From NCBI GenBank assembly GCA_005787345.1, contig SYBH01000008.1, positions 1-64,000 on the forward strand: 64,000 nt of DNA. Direction: 5' to 3'. The first letter of the stretch is position 1. Every line of letters begins with the position of its first letter. This DNA comes from Actinomycetota bacterium. GTDB lineage: Bacteria; Actinomycetota; Acidimicrobiia; Acidimicrobiales; Acidimicrobilacustridaceae. Both the position numbers and the translations under genes were made by a program. The notes beneath the pieces are model-generated. The model was given only the letters and a program-made list of their open reading frames with translations, searched no databases and was not told where the DNA came from. Shown piece by piece: positions 25,205 through 34,242 of the stretch.

Positions 25205-25401
25205 GGAAATTCCCCCTGCAAGTGGTGCTCGTGGCGACGAAGTGTCGCGTCGTCAGATTGTCAGAAATCATCCGGTTCCGTTGCCATGAGCGTTGAGTTG
25301 GCCACCTACGAGTGCCAGTTTTTCGCAATAGCGATGAGCCACTCGTCGATTTCGCAATGCCGATAGTGTGATCCCACCAGTCGGGGGACGAGGGGGATGT
25401 T
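25205..25401. promoter_or_regulatory. Divergent control region with repeated TCGCAAT boxes
   Basis: Separates BVMO 3 from the NTF2-like genes. It contains TCGCAATAGCGAT (25323-25335) and TCGCAATGCCGAT (25352-25364), two near-identical half-palindromic boxes 29 bases apart, about three helical turns. GCGAC-gaagt-GTCGC, a further palindrome, lies near 25232-25246. Regulator binding is inferred. Confidence 0.4.
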
Positions 25402-25863
25402 GTGGAGAACGCTTCGCCAGAGTTGAAGGCAGTCCTTGAACGCTATTTGGCGTTCCGTGCCGAGGTCGATGAGGGCAAGCGCCCTTGGGTCGATCTGACA
25501 CAATTTTTCACTGATGACGCGGTCTTCATTGATCCTGCGTGGGGTCGCGTGGAAGGAATCGAAGCGATTCGCGAATTTCTCCTTGATTCGATGACCGGAA
25601 TTGAAGAGTGGACATTCCCTGTCGACGGCGTTTTTGTCAACGGTGACGAAATCATCATCAAGTACCGACAGGTGTTTCCTGACGGTCGGCAACAGTCGGC
25701 CTATACGACATTGCTGTACGCCGGAAATGGGAAATTCAGGTACGAGGAGGATCTCCTCAACATGTTGCACGTTTTCGAAGATCTCACAGGCTCAGGATGG
25801 GTTGCCCCTCCAGAGATGAAGATGCCACCACGTCATCCCAATCGCGATTTTTCTCGACCCTAG
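25402..25863 (+). CDS. NTF2-like (SnoaL/ketosteroid-isomerase fold) protein
   Basis: A 153-residue single-domain protein with the cone-shaped NTF2 layout: N-terminal helices (LKAVLERYLAFRAEVDEG), DLTQFFTDDAVFIDPAWG, an IEAIREFLLDSM helix and a run of antiparallel strands ending in KFRYEEDLLNM. Members include ketosteroid isomerases, limonene-epoxide hydrolases and dehydratases; the reaction here is not determined. The start is a GTG at 25402 just after AGGGGGAT. It is followed after 32 bases by a two-domain relative, probably in one transcript, and diverges from BVMO 3. Confidence 0.75.
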   Translation: MENASPELKAVLERYLAFRAEVDEGKRPWVDLTQFFTDDAVFIDPAWGRVEGIEAIREFLLDSMTGIEEWTFPVDGVFVNGDEIIIKYRQVFPDGRQQSAYTTLLYAGNGKFRYEEDLLNMLHVFEDLTGSGWVAPPEMKMPPRHPNRDFSRP

Positions 25864-25895
25864 AAGCCGCACTCAAACTCTCGAAGGAGATAGCT

Positions 25896-26822
25896 ATGAC
25901 GATGTACCCGCGTGAAGAAGTGGAAGCAGCCTTCGCCGAATTTCGGCGTCGGGGAATCGAGACTCACGATTGGTCTGGTTGGGCGGAACTGTTCACTGAA
26001 GATGCGCTCTACGAAGAACACAATCTCGGTGTCTTCAACGGTCGAGCCGCAATTCAAAAGTGGATTGTTGAATGCATGGCCGACTATCCAACGATGACGC
26101 TCTGGATCGAGTGGTACATGATCGAGGGCAACCGCATCAGTTTCTATATCTGGAACAACCTCCCCGATCCCACAGGCACAGGCAAGCGATTCGGATTCCC
26201 GAATACGACAATCCTTGAATACGCCGGAGACGGAAAGTTCAGTTTCGAAGGCGATTACTACAACCCCGAAGATGCTGGTCGAGTGTTTGTCGACTGGATC
26301 AAGGCCGGTGGAAATCGAGAAATTCCTCAAGACCACACCCTCGAAGGTATTGAGGGCTGGGCGCCTAACCCGCCCGAACCAGCCTTCCCTCGTGAAGAGA
26401 TCGAGGCAGAGTTTGAGAACTATCGCAAGCGGGGCGAAATCGCGGTTGCGACTGGCGACTGGAACCAGTGGGCCGATCAGTTCACCGAAGACGCGAACTA
26501 TCGCGAACATCACTACGGCTATTTCAAGAGTCAGAAAGAAATTCGTGACTGGATCAACGGTGTGATGCAACCATTCCCCACGATGGAATTTCCGGTCTCA
26601 TTCAAGTTCATTGAAGGCAACCGCATCAGCGCGTTGATTCCGAACATTCTTCCCGCGCCCGACGGCGACGACGGCTACTACGGCTTCGATGTCAATACGA
26701 TCCTCCATTACGCGGGTAATGGAAAGTGGAGCTACGAAGAAGACGTGTACTCGCCGGCCGAAGCCGGCGAAGTTATTGGTCGGTGGATCGCTGCCGGTGG
26801 CGTGATCCCGAAAGGCGAATAG
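25896..26822 (+). CDS. Tandem two-domain NTF2-like protein
   Basis: A 308-residue protein made of two homologous NTF2/SnoaL-like domains (about 1-150 and 162-305). Each starts with a YPREEVEAAF or FPREEIEAEF segment, then a TxDWxxWAxxFTEDAxYxEH core, a PTMxxxxxxxxIEGNRIS strand pair and a YAGxGKxSxExDxYxPxxAG ending. The same pattern recurs in the single-domain gene at 53180. The ATG at 25896 follows GAAGGAGA with good spacing; an upstream in-frame extension overlaps the preceding gene. A covalent pseudo-dimer is likely, since this fold usually dimerises. Enzymatic role not determined. Confidence 0.78.
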   Translation: MTMYPREEVEAAFAEFRRRGIETHDWSGWAELFTEDALYEEHNLGVFNGRAAIQKWIVECMADYPTMTLWIEWYMIEGNRISFYIWNNLPDPTGTGKRFGFPNTTILEYAGDGKFSFEGDYYNPEDAGRVFVDWIKAGGNREIPQDHTLEGIEGWAPNPPEPAFPREEIEAEFENYRKRGEIAVATGDWNQWADQFTEDANYREHHYGYFKSQKEIRDWINGVMQPFPTMEFPVSFKFIEGNRISALIPNILPAPDGDDGYYGFDVNTILHYAGNGKWSYEEDVYSPAEAGEVIGRWIAAGGVIPKGE

Positions 26823-26826
26823 GTCC

Positions 26827-28455
26827 TCAGATGTCGCGTGCCGGTCGGGAACCCGCGTGGATCCCGGCTCGGTACCCAAACACGGTTCCGTTGCCGATCG
26901 TGCCGCCTCCACTCGGGTAGGCCCATCCGAAAACGTTGGCTGCCGTGTTCCCGGCGGCGTAGAGACCGTCGATCACCCCGCCACCTTGACGACGCACTTC
27001 GGCGTCCTTAGTGATCATTGGACCGCCATTGGTTCCAAGCATGCCCGGGTAGATGCGCACTGCGTAGAACGGTCCTTCGGTGAGTGGCTTGACTGCGCCA
27101 GGTCCCATCAGGCCCTTGCGGTGCCGTTCGAAGTCAGGGTCCTCGCCGTTTGTTGCGTTCTCGTTGAATCGTTCAACGGTGGACACGAGAGCAACCGGAT
27201 CGATGGCAATCAGCGAAGCCAATTCAGCAATGGTGTCGGCCTTGATGGCCCAGTCGGGGTCTGGCTCACCGGGGAGCATTGACAGCACACGAACCTTTGA
27301 GCGCACCGCGTTGTCGAAGATTTGCCAGCACGGTCCGGCGTTCGGGAACTCTTGATTGTTGTTGTCGAAAACCCCGAATGCTTTCGGGAAATCGTTGTAG
27401 GGGAGAGCCTCGTTGGCGAAGCGCTTGCCCTTCTGGTTCACCACCATCGAGGACGGCTCCCCGCGGCCCCATTCAAACTGCGGAACCATTTCACCGTTGC
27501 GAGTTATCTCAGGGTCGAACATCACCGGCGTGCCCCAATACGAGGTGGTGTTGCCGAGTTGGGCTCCGGCCTTCATTGCCATGTTGAGTCCATCGCCGGT
27601 GTTTCCGCCGGGGCTGAGTGGCTTTACGTCGTAACCGAGGTGCGTCATCACCATGTCTCGGTTCCATTCGAATCCGCCACATGCGAGAACGATTCCCTTT
27701 CGGGCACCAACCCGTGTGCGTTTGCCTTCGTGTTCGACAACGACACCGACAGCAGAACCAGATTCATCGGTGATGAGATCTTTGGCTGGCGAAGACAGCC
27801 AAATGTCAACACCGCGGTCAAGGAGTCCCTCAAGAAGTGCAGCGATCAGAGCAGCACCCTTCGGGCGAACGTCCTCTGCTTCACGGCGCGCGAGTTCTGC
27901 TTCGATCTCGGGAGTACGTGGCATGAAGTCTTCAGTAAGCGTTGTGGCGGCGCCGAGAGACATGAGCGTGCCGCGCTTGACGATCTTGTCTTTCCACTCC
28001 GGTAACCGTTCGCCAACGGGGTACGGATTGGCCTCAACAGTTCGGCCTGGGCGCGGAAGATGCCCCTCCCACCCCCACGGCGTGTAGTAATCGGGTAGGG
28101 GCTGAATATGAAAGGTGGCCGGGGTGTGTTCCACGAGGTACTTGAGCATTTCCGGTGCGGTGTCGACGAAGACCTCAAGAAGCGCTGGGTCGGGAGCTCG
28201 ACCGTCGCACACTCGCTCGATGTAGGTAAGCGCAGCTTCTTTCGAATCAGGAATGCCGGCTTCGGCCATGACATGGTTATTGGGAAGCCAAATCCCACCG
28301 CCCGAAACTGCGGTGGTACCACCCAGAAGGTCGTCCTTTTCAACGACCAGAACCTCTGCACCCTCATCTGCGGCCATCGTCGCAGCTACGAGAGCGGCGC
28401 CGCCGGAGCCAACGATGACGACATCAACGATTCGATCCCAATCGGCAGGTGACAT
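26827..28455 (-). CDS. 3-Ketosteroid-delta1-dehydrogenase-like FAD flavoprotein
   Basis: A 542-residue flavoprotein of the fumarate reductase/KstD superfamily. FAD loop GSGGAA at 16-21, then VVEKDDLLGGTTAVSGGGIWLPNN, the signature N-terminal block of 3-ketosteroid dehydrogenases. A C-terminal block GGxxxxxAEVRRQGGGVIDGLYAAGNTAAN and YPSGGGTIGNGTVFGYRAG closes the FAD site. Such enzymes desaturate ring A of 3-ketosteroids or similar cyclic ketones. Steroid specificity cannot be proven from sequence. It is convergent with the NTF2-like pair (four bases) and divergent from the second amidohydrolase. Confidence 0.82.
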   Translation of the reverse strand: MSPADWDRIVDVVIVGSGGAALVAATMAADEGAEVLVVEKDDLLGGTTAVSGGGIWLPNNHVMAEAGIPDSKEAALTYIERVCDGRAPDPALLEVFVDTAPEMLKYLVEHTPATFHIQPLPDYYTPWGWEGHLPRPGRTVEANPYPVGERLPEWKDKIVKRGTLMSLGAATTLTEDFMPRTPEIEAELARREAEDVRPKGAALIAALLEGLLDRGVDIWLSSPAKDLITDESGSAVGVVVEHEGKRTRVGARKGIVLACGGFEWNRDMVMTHLGYDVKPLSPGGNTGDGLNMAMKAGAQLGNTTSYWGTPVMFDPEITRNGEMVPQFEWGRGEPSSMVVNQKGKRFANEALPYNDFPKAFGVFDNNNQEFPNAGPCWQIFDNAVRSKVRVLSMLPGEPDPDWAIKADTIAELASLIAIDPVALVSTVERFNENATNGEDPDFERHRKGLMGPGAVKPLTEGPFYAVRIYPGMLGTNGGPMITKDAEVRRQGGGVIDGLYAAGNTAANVFGWAYPSGGGTIGNGTVFGYRAGIHAGSRPARDI

Positions 28456-28545
28456 TGACTTCCCCAGTCCTCAGGGGCTGGCTGCCCCAACGTCAACGGA
28501 GGGTAGTTCTGGATCGAGGTCGTGCGCATCAAGGTTGCGCAGGCC

Positions 28546-28551
28546 TAGGGT
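28546..28551 (+). promoter_or_regulatory. Leaderless-type -10 (TAGGGT)
   Basis: TAGGGT followed by CACACC and the ATG of the amidohydrolase gene at 28558. Confidence 0.55.
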
Positions 28552-28557
28552 CACACC

Positions 28558-30291
28558 ATGTTCGATTTGAAAATCATCAACGGAACCATTGTCGATGGCA
28601 CGGGCCTGCCAAGTTATGTCGGCGATATCGCCATTAAGGATGGCGTCATTGTCGAAATCGGGAGCGTGGTCAGTGGCGATGCTCTTGAAACGATCGATGC
28701 AGCGGGATTGATTGTTTCGCCAGGCTTCGTTGACATCCACACTCATTACGACGGGCAAGCAACTTGGGACCCCGTTCTTGATCCTTCTGCAAGTCACGGT
28801 GTTACCACCATCGTGGTCGGTAACTGCGGAGTTGGGTTCGCCCCAGTTCGCCCCGGTAAAGAGGAGTGGCTTGTCGAACTGATGGAGGGTGTTGAAGACA
28901 TCCCGGGGACAGCGCTTCATGAAGGTATCGAGTGGTCATGGGAAACATTCCCGCAGTATCTCGACGCCCTCGCCGCTCGGGAATACTCCATGGATCTCGC
29001 AGCGTTCCTTCCGCATGCTCCGTTGCGCGTCTACGTAATGGGAGATCGAGGTGCGCTCGACGTAGCACCGACAGAAAGCGAAATCTCCGAGATGGCTTCG
29101 CATGTTCGAGCCTCGATTGAAGCGGGAGCGATTGGTGTTTCAACGTCACGATCGCTGAACCATCGCACGCTTGATGGCGAACTTGTTCCTGGAACATTCG
29201 CGAATTCGACTGAACTTGTCGCTCTCGCTCAGGCAATGGTCGACGCGGGCGGTGGACTCTTTGAAGCAGTTCCGACTGGTGAAACCGGCGAAGATTACGA
29301 GACGGTGTTGAATGAAATTGCCCTGTTGGCTGAGGTATCGAAGCGAACAGGTGCTCCGGTGACGTTTTTGATGATTCAGTCCATGGGTGCACCAGATCTA
29401 TGGATGGAACAGTTGTCAGCGGTTGCGAAAGCCAACGCTGAAGGGGCAAAGCTTGTACCGCAGGTTGCTGGTCGTCCCGGTGGAATGTTGATCGGGGTTG
29501 CGACCTACCACGGCCTCATGCGCAGACCGACATTCCGTCGTCTTGAGTCAGAACTTTCCTACGAAGCTCTTCTCCACGAATTGCAAAAGCCAGAGGTGAA
29601 GGCTGCGATACTCGCTGAAGAGAATCTGCCCGAAGATCCGAACCGGCAGTATGAATCAATCGCCGACAACATGGCCTATATGTTCGAGAAACTCTTTGTT
29701 CTTGGAGATCCGCCCGATTATGAGCCCACTCGAGATCGTTCGATTGCTGGAATCGCCGAGGCGAGTGGCAAGGACCCTTGGGAGGTTCTTTACGACTCAA
29801 TCGCCGGTGGTGCGCTTCTGCTCGGTGCGTTTACCAACTATGCGAATGGCTCCCAGGACCATCTCGCCGTCATGCTCGAGAATCCAGACACGGTCCTCGG
29901 GCTTTCTGATGGTGGAGCTCACGTTCGATTCATTTGCGATGCGTCCCTGCCGACGTACATGCTCACGCACTGGACGCGAGATCGAACCCGCGGAGATCGT
30001 CTCTCACTCGAATCAATCGTCCGGAAGCAAACCGCGCTTACGGCTGAGGTTGTTGGCCTGACCGACCGAGGCACCCTCGAAGTCGGAAAGAAGGCCGATA
30101 TCAATGTGATCGATCTCGATCGCCTCACACTGCGTCCGCCCCATCCCGCTGACGATTTGCCCGCCGGTGGTCGTCGGATACTTCAGGATGCCTCGGGGTA
30201 CGTCGCAACAATCGTTAGTGGCGTGGTCACTCGCCGAGACGATTCCGATACGGGTGCTCGTCCCGGTCGCCTCGTTCGCGCTTCGCACTGA
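28558..30291 (+). CDS. D-aminoacylase-like amidohydrolase (2 of 2)
   Basis: A 577-residue paralogue of the protein at 19461-21206, with collinear segments: [40 protein letters not shown] and a shared GTLEVGK(K/R)AD(I/L)NVIDLxRL tail. As in its relative, the strand-5 and strand-6 His motifs of classical D-aminoacylases are not seen (FEAVP and FLMIQ occur there). It lies next to the KstD-like gene (divergent) and 11 bases upstream of an SDR gene on the same strand, so it is probably co-transcribed with that SDR. Substrate unknown. Confidence 0.82.
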   Translation: MFDLKIINGTIVDGTGLPSYVGDIAIKDGVIVEIGSVVSGDALETIDAAGLIVSPGFVDIHTHYDGQATWDPVLDPSASHGVTTIVVGNCGVGFAPVRPGKEEWLVELMEGVEDIPGTALHEGIEWSWETFPQYLDALAAREYSMDLAAFLPHAPLRVYVMGDRGALDVAPTESEISEMASHVRASIEAGAIGVSTSRSLNHRTLDGELVPGTFANSTELVALAQAMVDAGGGLFEAVPTGETGEDYETVLNEIALLAEVSKRTGAPVTFLMIQSMGAPDLWMEQLSAVAKANAEGAKLVPQVAGRPGGMLIGVATYHGLMRRPTFRRLESELSYEALLHELQKPEVKAAILAEENLPEDPNRQYESIADNMAYMFEKLFVLGDPPDYEPTRDRSIAGIAEASGKDPWEVLYDSIAGGALLLGAFTNYANGSQDHLAVMLENPDTVLGLSDGGAHVRFICDASLPTYMLTHWTRDRTRGDRLSLESIVRKQTALTAEVVGLTDRGTLEVGKKADINVIDLDRLTLRPPHPADDLPAGGRRILQDASGYVATIVSGVVTRRDDSDTGARPGRLVRASH

Positions 30292-30302
30292 GAAAACTGT
30301 CC

Positions 30303-31106
30303 ATGGATTTGGGACTCTCTGGTCGCGTCGCACTCGTTACGGGTTCGTGGCGAGGAACGGGAGCCGGAACTGCTCGCGTGCTGGCGTCTGAGGGTGCCAC
30401 CGTTTTAGTCCATGGGTTCGAAACCGGGGCCTGCGCCGAAACTATCGATTCGATTCGATCAAACGGAGGAATCGCCCACGAAGTCGTCGGCGATATTCGG
30501 ACAGATGACGGTACGAGGCAACTCCGAGCAGCAGTGGACAGCGTTTCGAATCGGGTGGACATCGTGGTCAATAACTACGGCGTTGCCGAAGGGAGCGACT
30601 GGCCCCTCAGCGATGCTGAGTCTTGGCATTCGAGTTACGACACAAATGTCGTCAGCGCGATCCGGGTCACGAATGAATTCGTTGACGGAATGCGTTCAAA
30701 TGGCTGGGGTCGAATCGTTTTCGTCTCGACAGTGGGAGCAACCCGCCCCGGTGAGCGCATTCCCGAGTACTACGCAGCGAAGGGTGCTCTCCCATCGATT
30801 GCGGTGAGTTTGGCGAAGCATCTAGCGAACACTGGCATCACCGTGAACTGTGTAAGCCCCGGGATGATCGCCACACCAGAGGTGGTCGAATTGTTCACGA
30901 GGCGGGCGGAGCGCAAGGGCATCGCCTCTGATTGGGCGTCAGTGGAAAAGTTCGCGCTCGAAACAGGTGCGGCAAACCCATCGGGCCACATATCGACACC
31001 GGAAGATGTCGGGCGATTTATCGCCTTTGTCGTCAGTGAACCGGCGTGGCATCTGAACGGAGCACATTTGCGGTTCGACGGTGGCGCAGCTGATGCGGTG
31101 ACCTGA
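30303..31106 (+). CDS. SDR family oxidoreductase (1 of 4)
   Basis: A 267-residue classical short-chain dehydrogenase/reductase using NAD(P)H on alcohol or ketone substrates. Cofactor loop TGSWRGTGAG near residue 14, NNYG strand, catalytic Ser in the FVSTVGA segment, and YYAAK as the YxxxK active site. The substrate loop follows PGMIATP. It sits 11 bases after amidohydrolase 2 and ends directly before the converging hemolysin-III-like gene. Cofactor preference and substrate are not determined. Confidence 0.88.
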   Translation: MDLGLSGRVALVTGSWRGTGAGTARVLASEGATVLVHGFETGACAETIDSIRSNGGIAHEVVGDIRTDDGTRQLRAAVDSVSNRVDIVVNNYGVAEGSDWPLSDAESWHSSYDTNVVSAIRVTNEFVDGMRSNGWGRIVFVSTVGATRPGERIPEYYAAKGALPSIAVSLAKHLANTGITVNCVSPGMIATPEVVELFTRRAERKGIASDWASVEKFALETGAANPSGHISTPEDVGRFIAFVVSEPAWHLNGAHLRFDGGAADAVT

Positions 31107-31844
31107 TTAACGGGTACGCCGAAGAATGCGCCAAATCGCGAGGTAGTGGGTCACAACGCCAGCGACGACGGTGGCATGGAAGATTTCATGGAACCCAAAC
31201 TTTTTCGGCCACGGGTTTGGACGTTGAGCGGCGAAAACGGCGGCGCCGCCAAGGTAGGCCGCACCACCAGCAACGAGGCCGACAATTGCAGGCTTGCCCC
31301 CGACTCGAACCACCGACGGTGCGAGGACGACCCCGGCCACCCCGAGGACTGGGTAGAACCACGAACCAGCTCGCTGGCTTTCGTTTAGCCGGATTACTTT
31401 CGATCCGGCCGCGACACCTGCGGCAGACCACACTGCGGCCAGCACGATCTTGGCGTGTTTCGGAGGGAGTGTTGCAACTGCGATAGGGGTCCAGGTGCCG
31501 GCGATCATTACGTAAATCATCGAATGATCGATGCGACGCATGACGCTTGCCATCTTTCGACTCTTGGCGAGTCGGTGATAGGCGCCAGATGCGCTGAACA
31601 TCGCGCAGATTCCAAGGCCGTAAACCCCTGCGGCAACGCGATTCCGGCCGGGCTTCGCATTCAACGTCATTGCGACTGCAGCGGGCGGGGCGAGCATGGC
31701 CGATATCGCATGGAGCTTTCCGCGATATTTCGGCCGAGCATCCCAACTGACTCGCCAGATCAATTCATCAAGTGCAGAAAATGGTCGCGAGGCGAAGGTG
31801 GCAGGTGATTCTTCCTGGTTCGAGGTTGGAAGTAGGTCATCCAC
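31107..31844 (-). CDS. Hemolysin III / PAQR-like membrane protein
   Basis: A 245-residue protein with about seven membrane segments, of the HlyIII/YqfA (PAQR-related) family. Diagnostic pieces are GxYHR (ASGAYHRLAKS), RRIDHSMIYVMIAGTWTP, and the late FGFHEIFHATVVAGVVTHY with the HxxxH metal-site His pair. The preferred start is GTG at 31844, six bases after TACGAT; an in-frame ATG at 31928 would leave only 24 bases to the divergent gene. Function of bacterial members is poorly defined (possible metal-dependent hydrolase). No link to the surrounding catabolic genes is evident. Confidence 0.82.
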   Translation of the reverse strand: MDDLLPTSNQEESPATFASRPFSALDELIWRVSWDARPKYRGKLHAISAMLAPPAAVAMTLNAKPGRNRVAAGVYGLGICAMFSASGAYHRLAKSRKMASVMRRIDHSMIYVMIAGTWTPIAVATLPPKHAKIVLAAVWSAAGVAAGSKVIRLNESQRAGSWFYPVLGVAGVVLAPSVVRVGGKPAIVGLVAGGAAYLGGAAVFAAQRPNPWPKKFGFHEIFHATVVAGVVTHYLAIWRILRRTR

Positions 31845-31850
31845 ATTCTG

Positions 31851-31856
31851 ATCGTA
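31851..31856 (-). promoter_or_regulatory. Leaderless-type -10 (TACGAT)
   Basis: TACGAT followed by CAGAAT and GTG 31844. It is the reason for choosing the shorter start of the HlyIII-like gene. Confidence 0.5.
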
Positions 31857-31952
31857 CCGGTGCCGATTCCCTTCTACCTCGTTCTTAGCGAAGAGGAAGT
31901 CCTCTCTGTCACTGTGTCGGCGCGCCATGGTTGCCTCGGTCAGAATGCAGGA

Positions 31953-32678
31953 ATGCAACCTTCTGGAATCATCTTCGCCGCCCTCGATTGTGATGCTGCT
32001 GTTATCGAGGACTGGAACCGTTGGTACGACCTCGAGCACACACCGCCCAACGTGATGCTTGCAGGTGTGATGTTGAGCAACCGCTATGTCGCGACTCCAG
32101 AACTGCATGCTGCTCGCCAAACCTCTGATGGTTCACCATTCGGTGCTGGACGCGCATCTTTCATCACCATCTACACGCTTACCGGAGACCCTCAGATTGC
32201 GTTCGACGATATGAGCACATTGCGAGAGCGATTGATCGACACGGGTCGCATGGCATTTCCTGAGGACAAAAAGGCTGTGCGTGAAGGGGATTGTTTTCAG
32301 TCAGTAGCTGCATTTGTTTCGCCGCCAACAAAGTTGGTGCCGGCCGATGTGCCGTTCGTAGGTCACACGGGCGTCGTACTGCGTCAACGACGCGGTGGCC
32401 ACGATGCCTCTCTTGCGCGGGCTGCGCGCCTTGTTGATTTGGATTTCGTTCACGGCGTCTGGAGTCTGAGTTCTCGTCTTCGTGATGGGCTCGAGATGGA
32501 CATCGTCTTTGTGGAAGGTAATGCTGCAGCGGCAGCAACGCAGATGCGTGAGGCTGAGCCGGTCGATTCGGCGACACAGCTGCTTGTCGACGCCCCTTAC
32601 GACCGGATCAATCCGATGCAGTACCCGTGGGTCGATGAGATTCGAAACTCCGACCTTCCAAGGACAGTCGCTCTTTAG
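31953..32678 (+). CDS. EthD-like dimeric alpha-beta barrel family protein (tentative)
   Basis: A 241-residue soluble protein. The start (GIIFAALDCD, then IEDWNRWYDLEHTPPNVML) resembles the N-terminal strand and helix of EthD/stress-responsive ferredoxin-like folds, in which a WYDxEHxP segment is typical. A second half (VPFVGHTGVVLRQRRGG and on) may be a second copy of the fold. ATG 31953 is preferred because it begins the first strand; a longer frame to 31860 would overlap the divergent gene's promoter. Function unknown; EthD-type proteins often sit in P450 and aromatic catabolic clusters. Confidence 0.55.
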   Translation: MQPSGIIFAALDCDAAVIEDWNRWYDLEHTPPNVMLAGVMLSNRYVATPELHAARQTSDGSPFGAGRASFITIYTLTGDPQIAFDDMSTLRERLIDTGRMAFPEDKKAVREGDCFQSVAAFVSPPTKLVPADVPFVGHTGVVLRQRRGGHDASLARAARLVDLDFVHGVWSLSSRLRDGLEMDIVFVEGNAAAAATQMREAEPVDSATQLLVDAPYDRINPMQYPWVDEIRNSDLPRTVAL

Positions 32679-32690
32679 TTTGTTCGAGTT

Positions 32691-33257
32691 TCAGCTGGTC
32701 ATTCCGCCGAGGCCGACAAGACCTCGGGCAAGTTCGATTTCGCCCATATGGCGAAGTCCGTGCTGGTAGAGCCAACACTCGAAGCCATCGAGGACCGTGA
32801 TGCCTTCGGGTCCGGCCACGCGAGCGCTGTAGGTGGAGGCAACCTGTGGCGGGAACGGTCGCCCAATGATCAGTCGAGTGAAATCAGCGGCGTCCATCGT
32901 GGCGAGGTATGCCTCGGTGCGATCAAAGACTGCGCGTTGATACTCCTTGAAGGCCTCGAAATCACCGATGCGCTGATGGACCATTTCGTCCACAGTTCGT
33001 TCTTTGCCGTGGTCGTTGATCGCCATCTGGACTCGTGATTGCCATTCATCGCTCCAGATTGGCATCTGTCCGGTGATGAACATGAAGTTCGCGTCTTCTT
33101 GGTTCGTGTAGTGGAAGAGCGAAAACGCAATTGGAAGAACCTTCTCGCGTTCAAAGTGATTGACATGCTCAAGGTCCATCGAACCGACGGCTTGGTAATA
33201 GAGCGAATGCATTGCCGCCATTCGGCGTTGCAATGAGTCAAGAATCAATTCGGTCAT
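32691..33257 (-). CDS. DinB-like four-helix protein (tentative)
   Basis: A 188-residue protein with long helices and a likely metal site: HVNHFERE near residue 31, and YQHGLRHMGEIELARG near residue 165, matching the His spacing of DinB/YfiT-type thiol-transferase-like proteins (one His early, HxxxH late). These proteins may act as bacillithiol- or mycothiol-dependent transferases, but substrate evidence is absent here. It lies six bases after the SDR gene on the same strand, so they form an operon. Converges with the EthD-like gene. Confidence 0.6.
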   Translation of the reverse strand: MTELILDSLQRRMAAMHSLYYQAVGSMDLEHVNHFEREKVLPIAFSLFHYTNQEDANFMFITGQMPIWSDEWQSRVQMAINDHGKERTVDEMVHQRIGDFEAFKEYQRAVFDRTEAYLATMDAADFTRLIIGRPFPPQVASTYSARVAGPEGITVLDGFECWLYQHGLRHMGEIELARGLVGLGGMTS

Positions 33258-33263
33258 GAACGC

Positions 33264-34133
33264 TTACCGTTGGTACAGCGGTGCGGCGCGATTGAGGATG
33301 ATTTGGGTGCGCTCGTTGACGGCATCTTCGAAGCGGCCCTCTTCAACCATCCAGAAGCGATTGGCATAAAGGCCTTCGACGACCTGCTCAGCGACTTCTG
33401 AAAGTGGGGTTACGGCTACTGGCGTACCTGCGGCTTCCATTGACTCAATCCATCCGGCCATTTTGTGCGTGTGGTCGATGGGCTGATCAGCTTCATAGCC
33501 AGCGGGACGCTCTGCAGCTGCCCAAATACCGGTGTTCAGAACTCCCTTGGTCTTGCCAGTGGGGAAGAGAACGGAAACCCCGATTTTTTGGTTGACCTCA
33601 TTGAGTTGTCCGTAAAGACATTCACTCAGTGTGACGACCGCTGCCTTACATGTTGCGTAGGTCGGAGACATGGCGATGGGCGAGAAGCCACCGTTGTTTG
33701 AAGACGTGTTGACGATGTGGGCTTCTTCGTCCTGTGCCAGCAACGTCGGCACGAAAGCGTTAATGCCGTTAATGACTCCGTAAAGGTGAACGCTAAGAGC
33801 GAAACGCCAGTCGTTTATCTCGTGTTCCCACAGTCGACCGTGAGCACCTGAAGCCACACCGGCGTTGTTGCAGACCACGTGGACCTTCCCGAATCGCTCG
33901 AGGGTCGCGTCACGTAATGCCTCAACCGAGTCAAGACTCGAAACATCGGCAGTTACGCCAATCACCTCGCGACCGTCACCGCCAAGTTCGTTGACTGCGC
34001 CTTCGAGTTGCTCGGACTTGAGGTCGGAAAGAACGACCTTCATGCCCTCGGCCAAGAACCGCTCGCCCATGGCCTTGCCGATACCGCCGGCGCCACCAGT
34101 GATGACTGCAACCTTGCCTTTGAGTTCCTTCAT
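33264..34133 (-). CDS. SDR family oxidoreductase (2 of 4)
   Basis: 289-residue classical SDR. Cofactor loop TGGAGGIGKA near residues 13-22, LSDLK after strand two (Asp suggests NAD preference), NNAGV, catalytic Ser in NTSSNNGG, and YATCK active site. The substrate loop (FPTGKTKGVLNTGIW) is long. The ATG follows GGGGGAACA. It is first of a two-gene operon with the DinB-like gene. Substrate unknown. Confidence 0.9.
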   Translation of the reverse strand: MKELKGKVAVITGGAGGIGKAMGERFLAEGMKVVLSDLKSEQLEGAVNELGGDGREVIGVTADVSSLDSVEALRDATLERFGKVHVVCNNAGVASGAHGRLWEHEINDWRFALSVHLYGVINGINAFVPTLLAQDEEAHIVNTSSNNGGFSPIAMSPTYATCKAAVVTLSECLYGQLNEVNQKIGVSVLFPTGKTKGVLNTGIWAAAERPAGYEADQPIDHTHKMAGWIESMEAAGTPVAVTPLSEVAEQVVEGLYANRFWMVEEGRFEDAVNERTQIILNRAAPLYQR

Positions 34134-34242
34134 TGTTCCCCCTTTGAACAGATGGGAACCTTAGTTCTGCTCGCAAGGGTTTGGGTTCTCGATCATCGGT
34201 CGTCGGGGCGAATGTGAGGCGTGAACCTTTAGGGCAGGATTT

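Noticed and set aside
31845..31928. Longer N-terminus of the HlyIII-like gene from ATG 31928
   Set aside because: It would leave 24 bases to the divergent start, and the added residues are polar without homology; GTG 31844 has a promoter hexamer at leaderless spacing.
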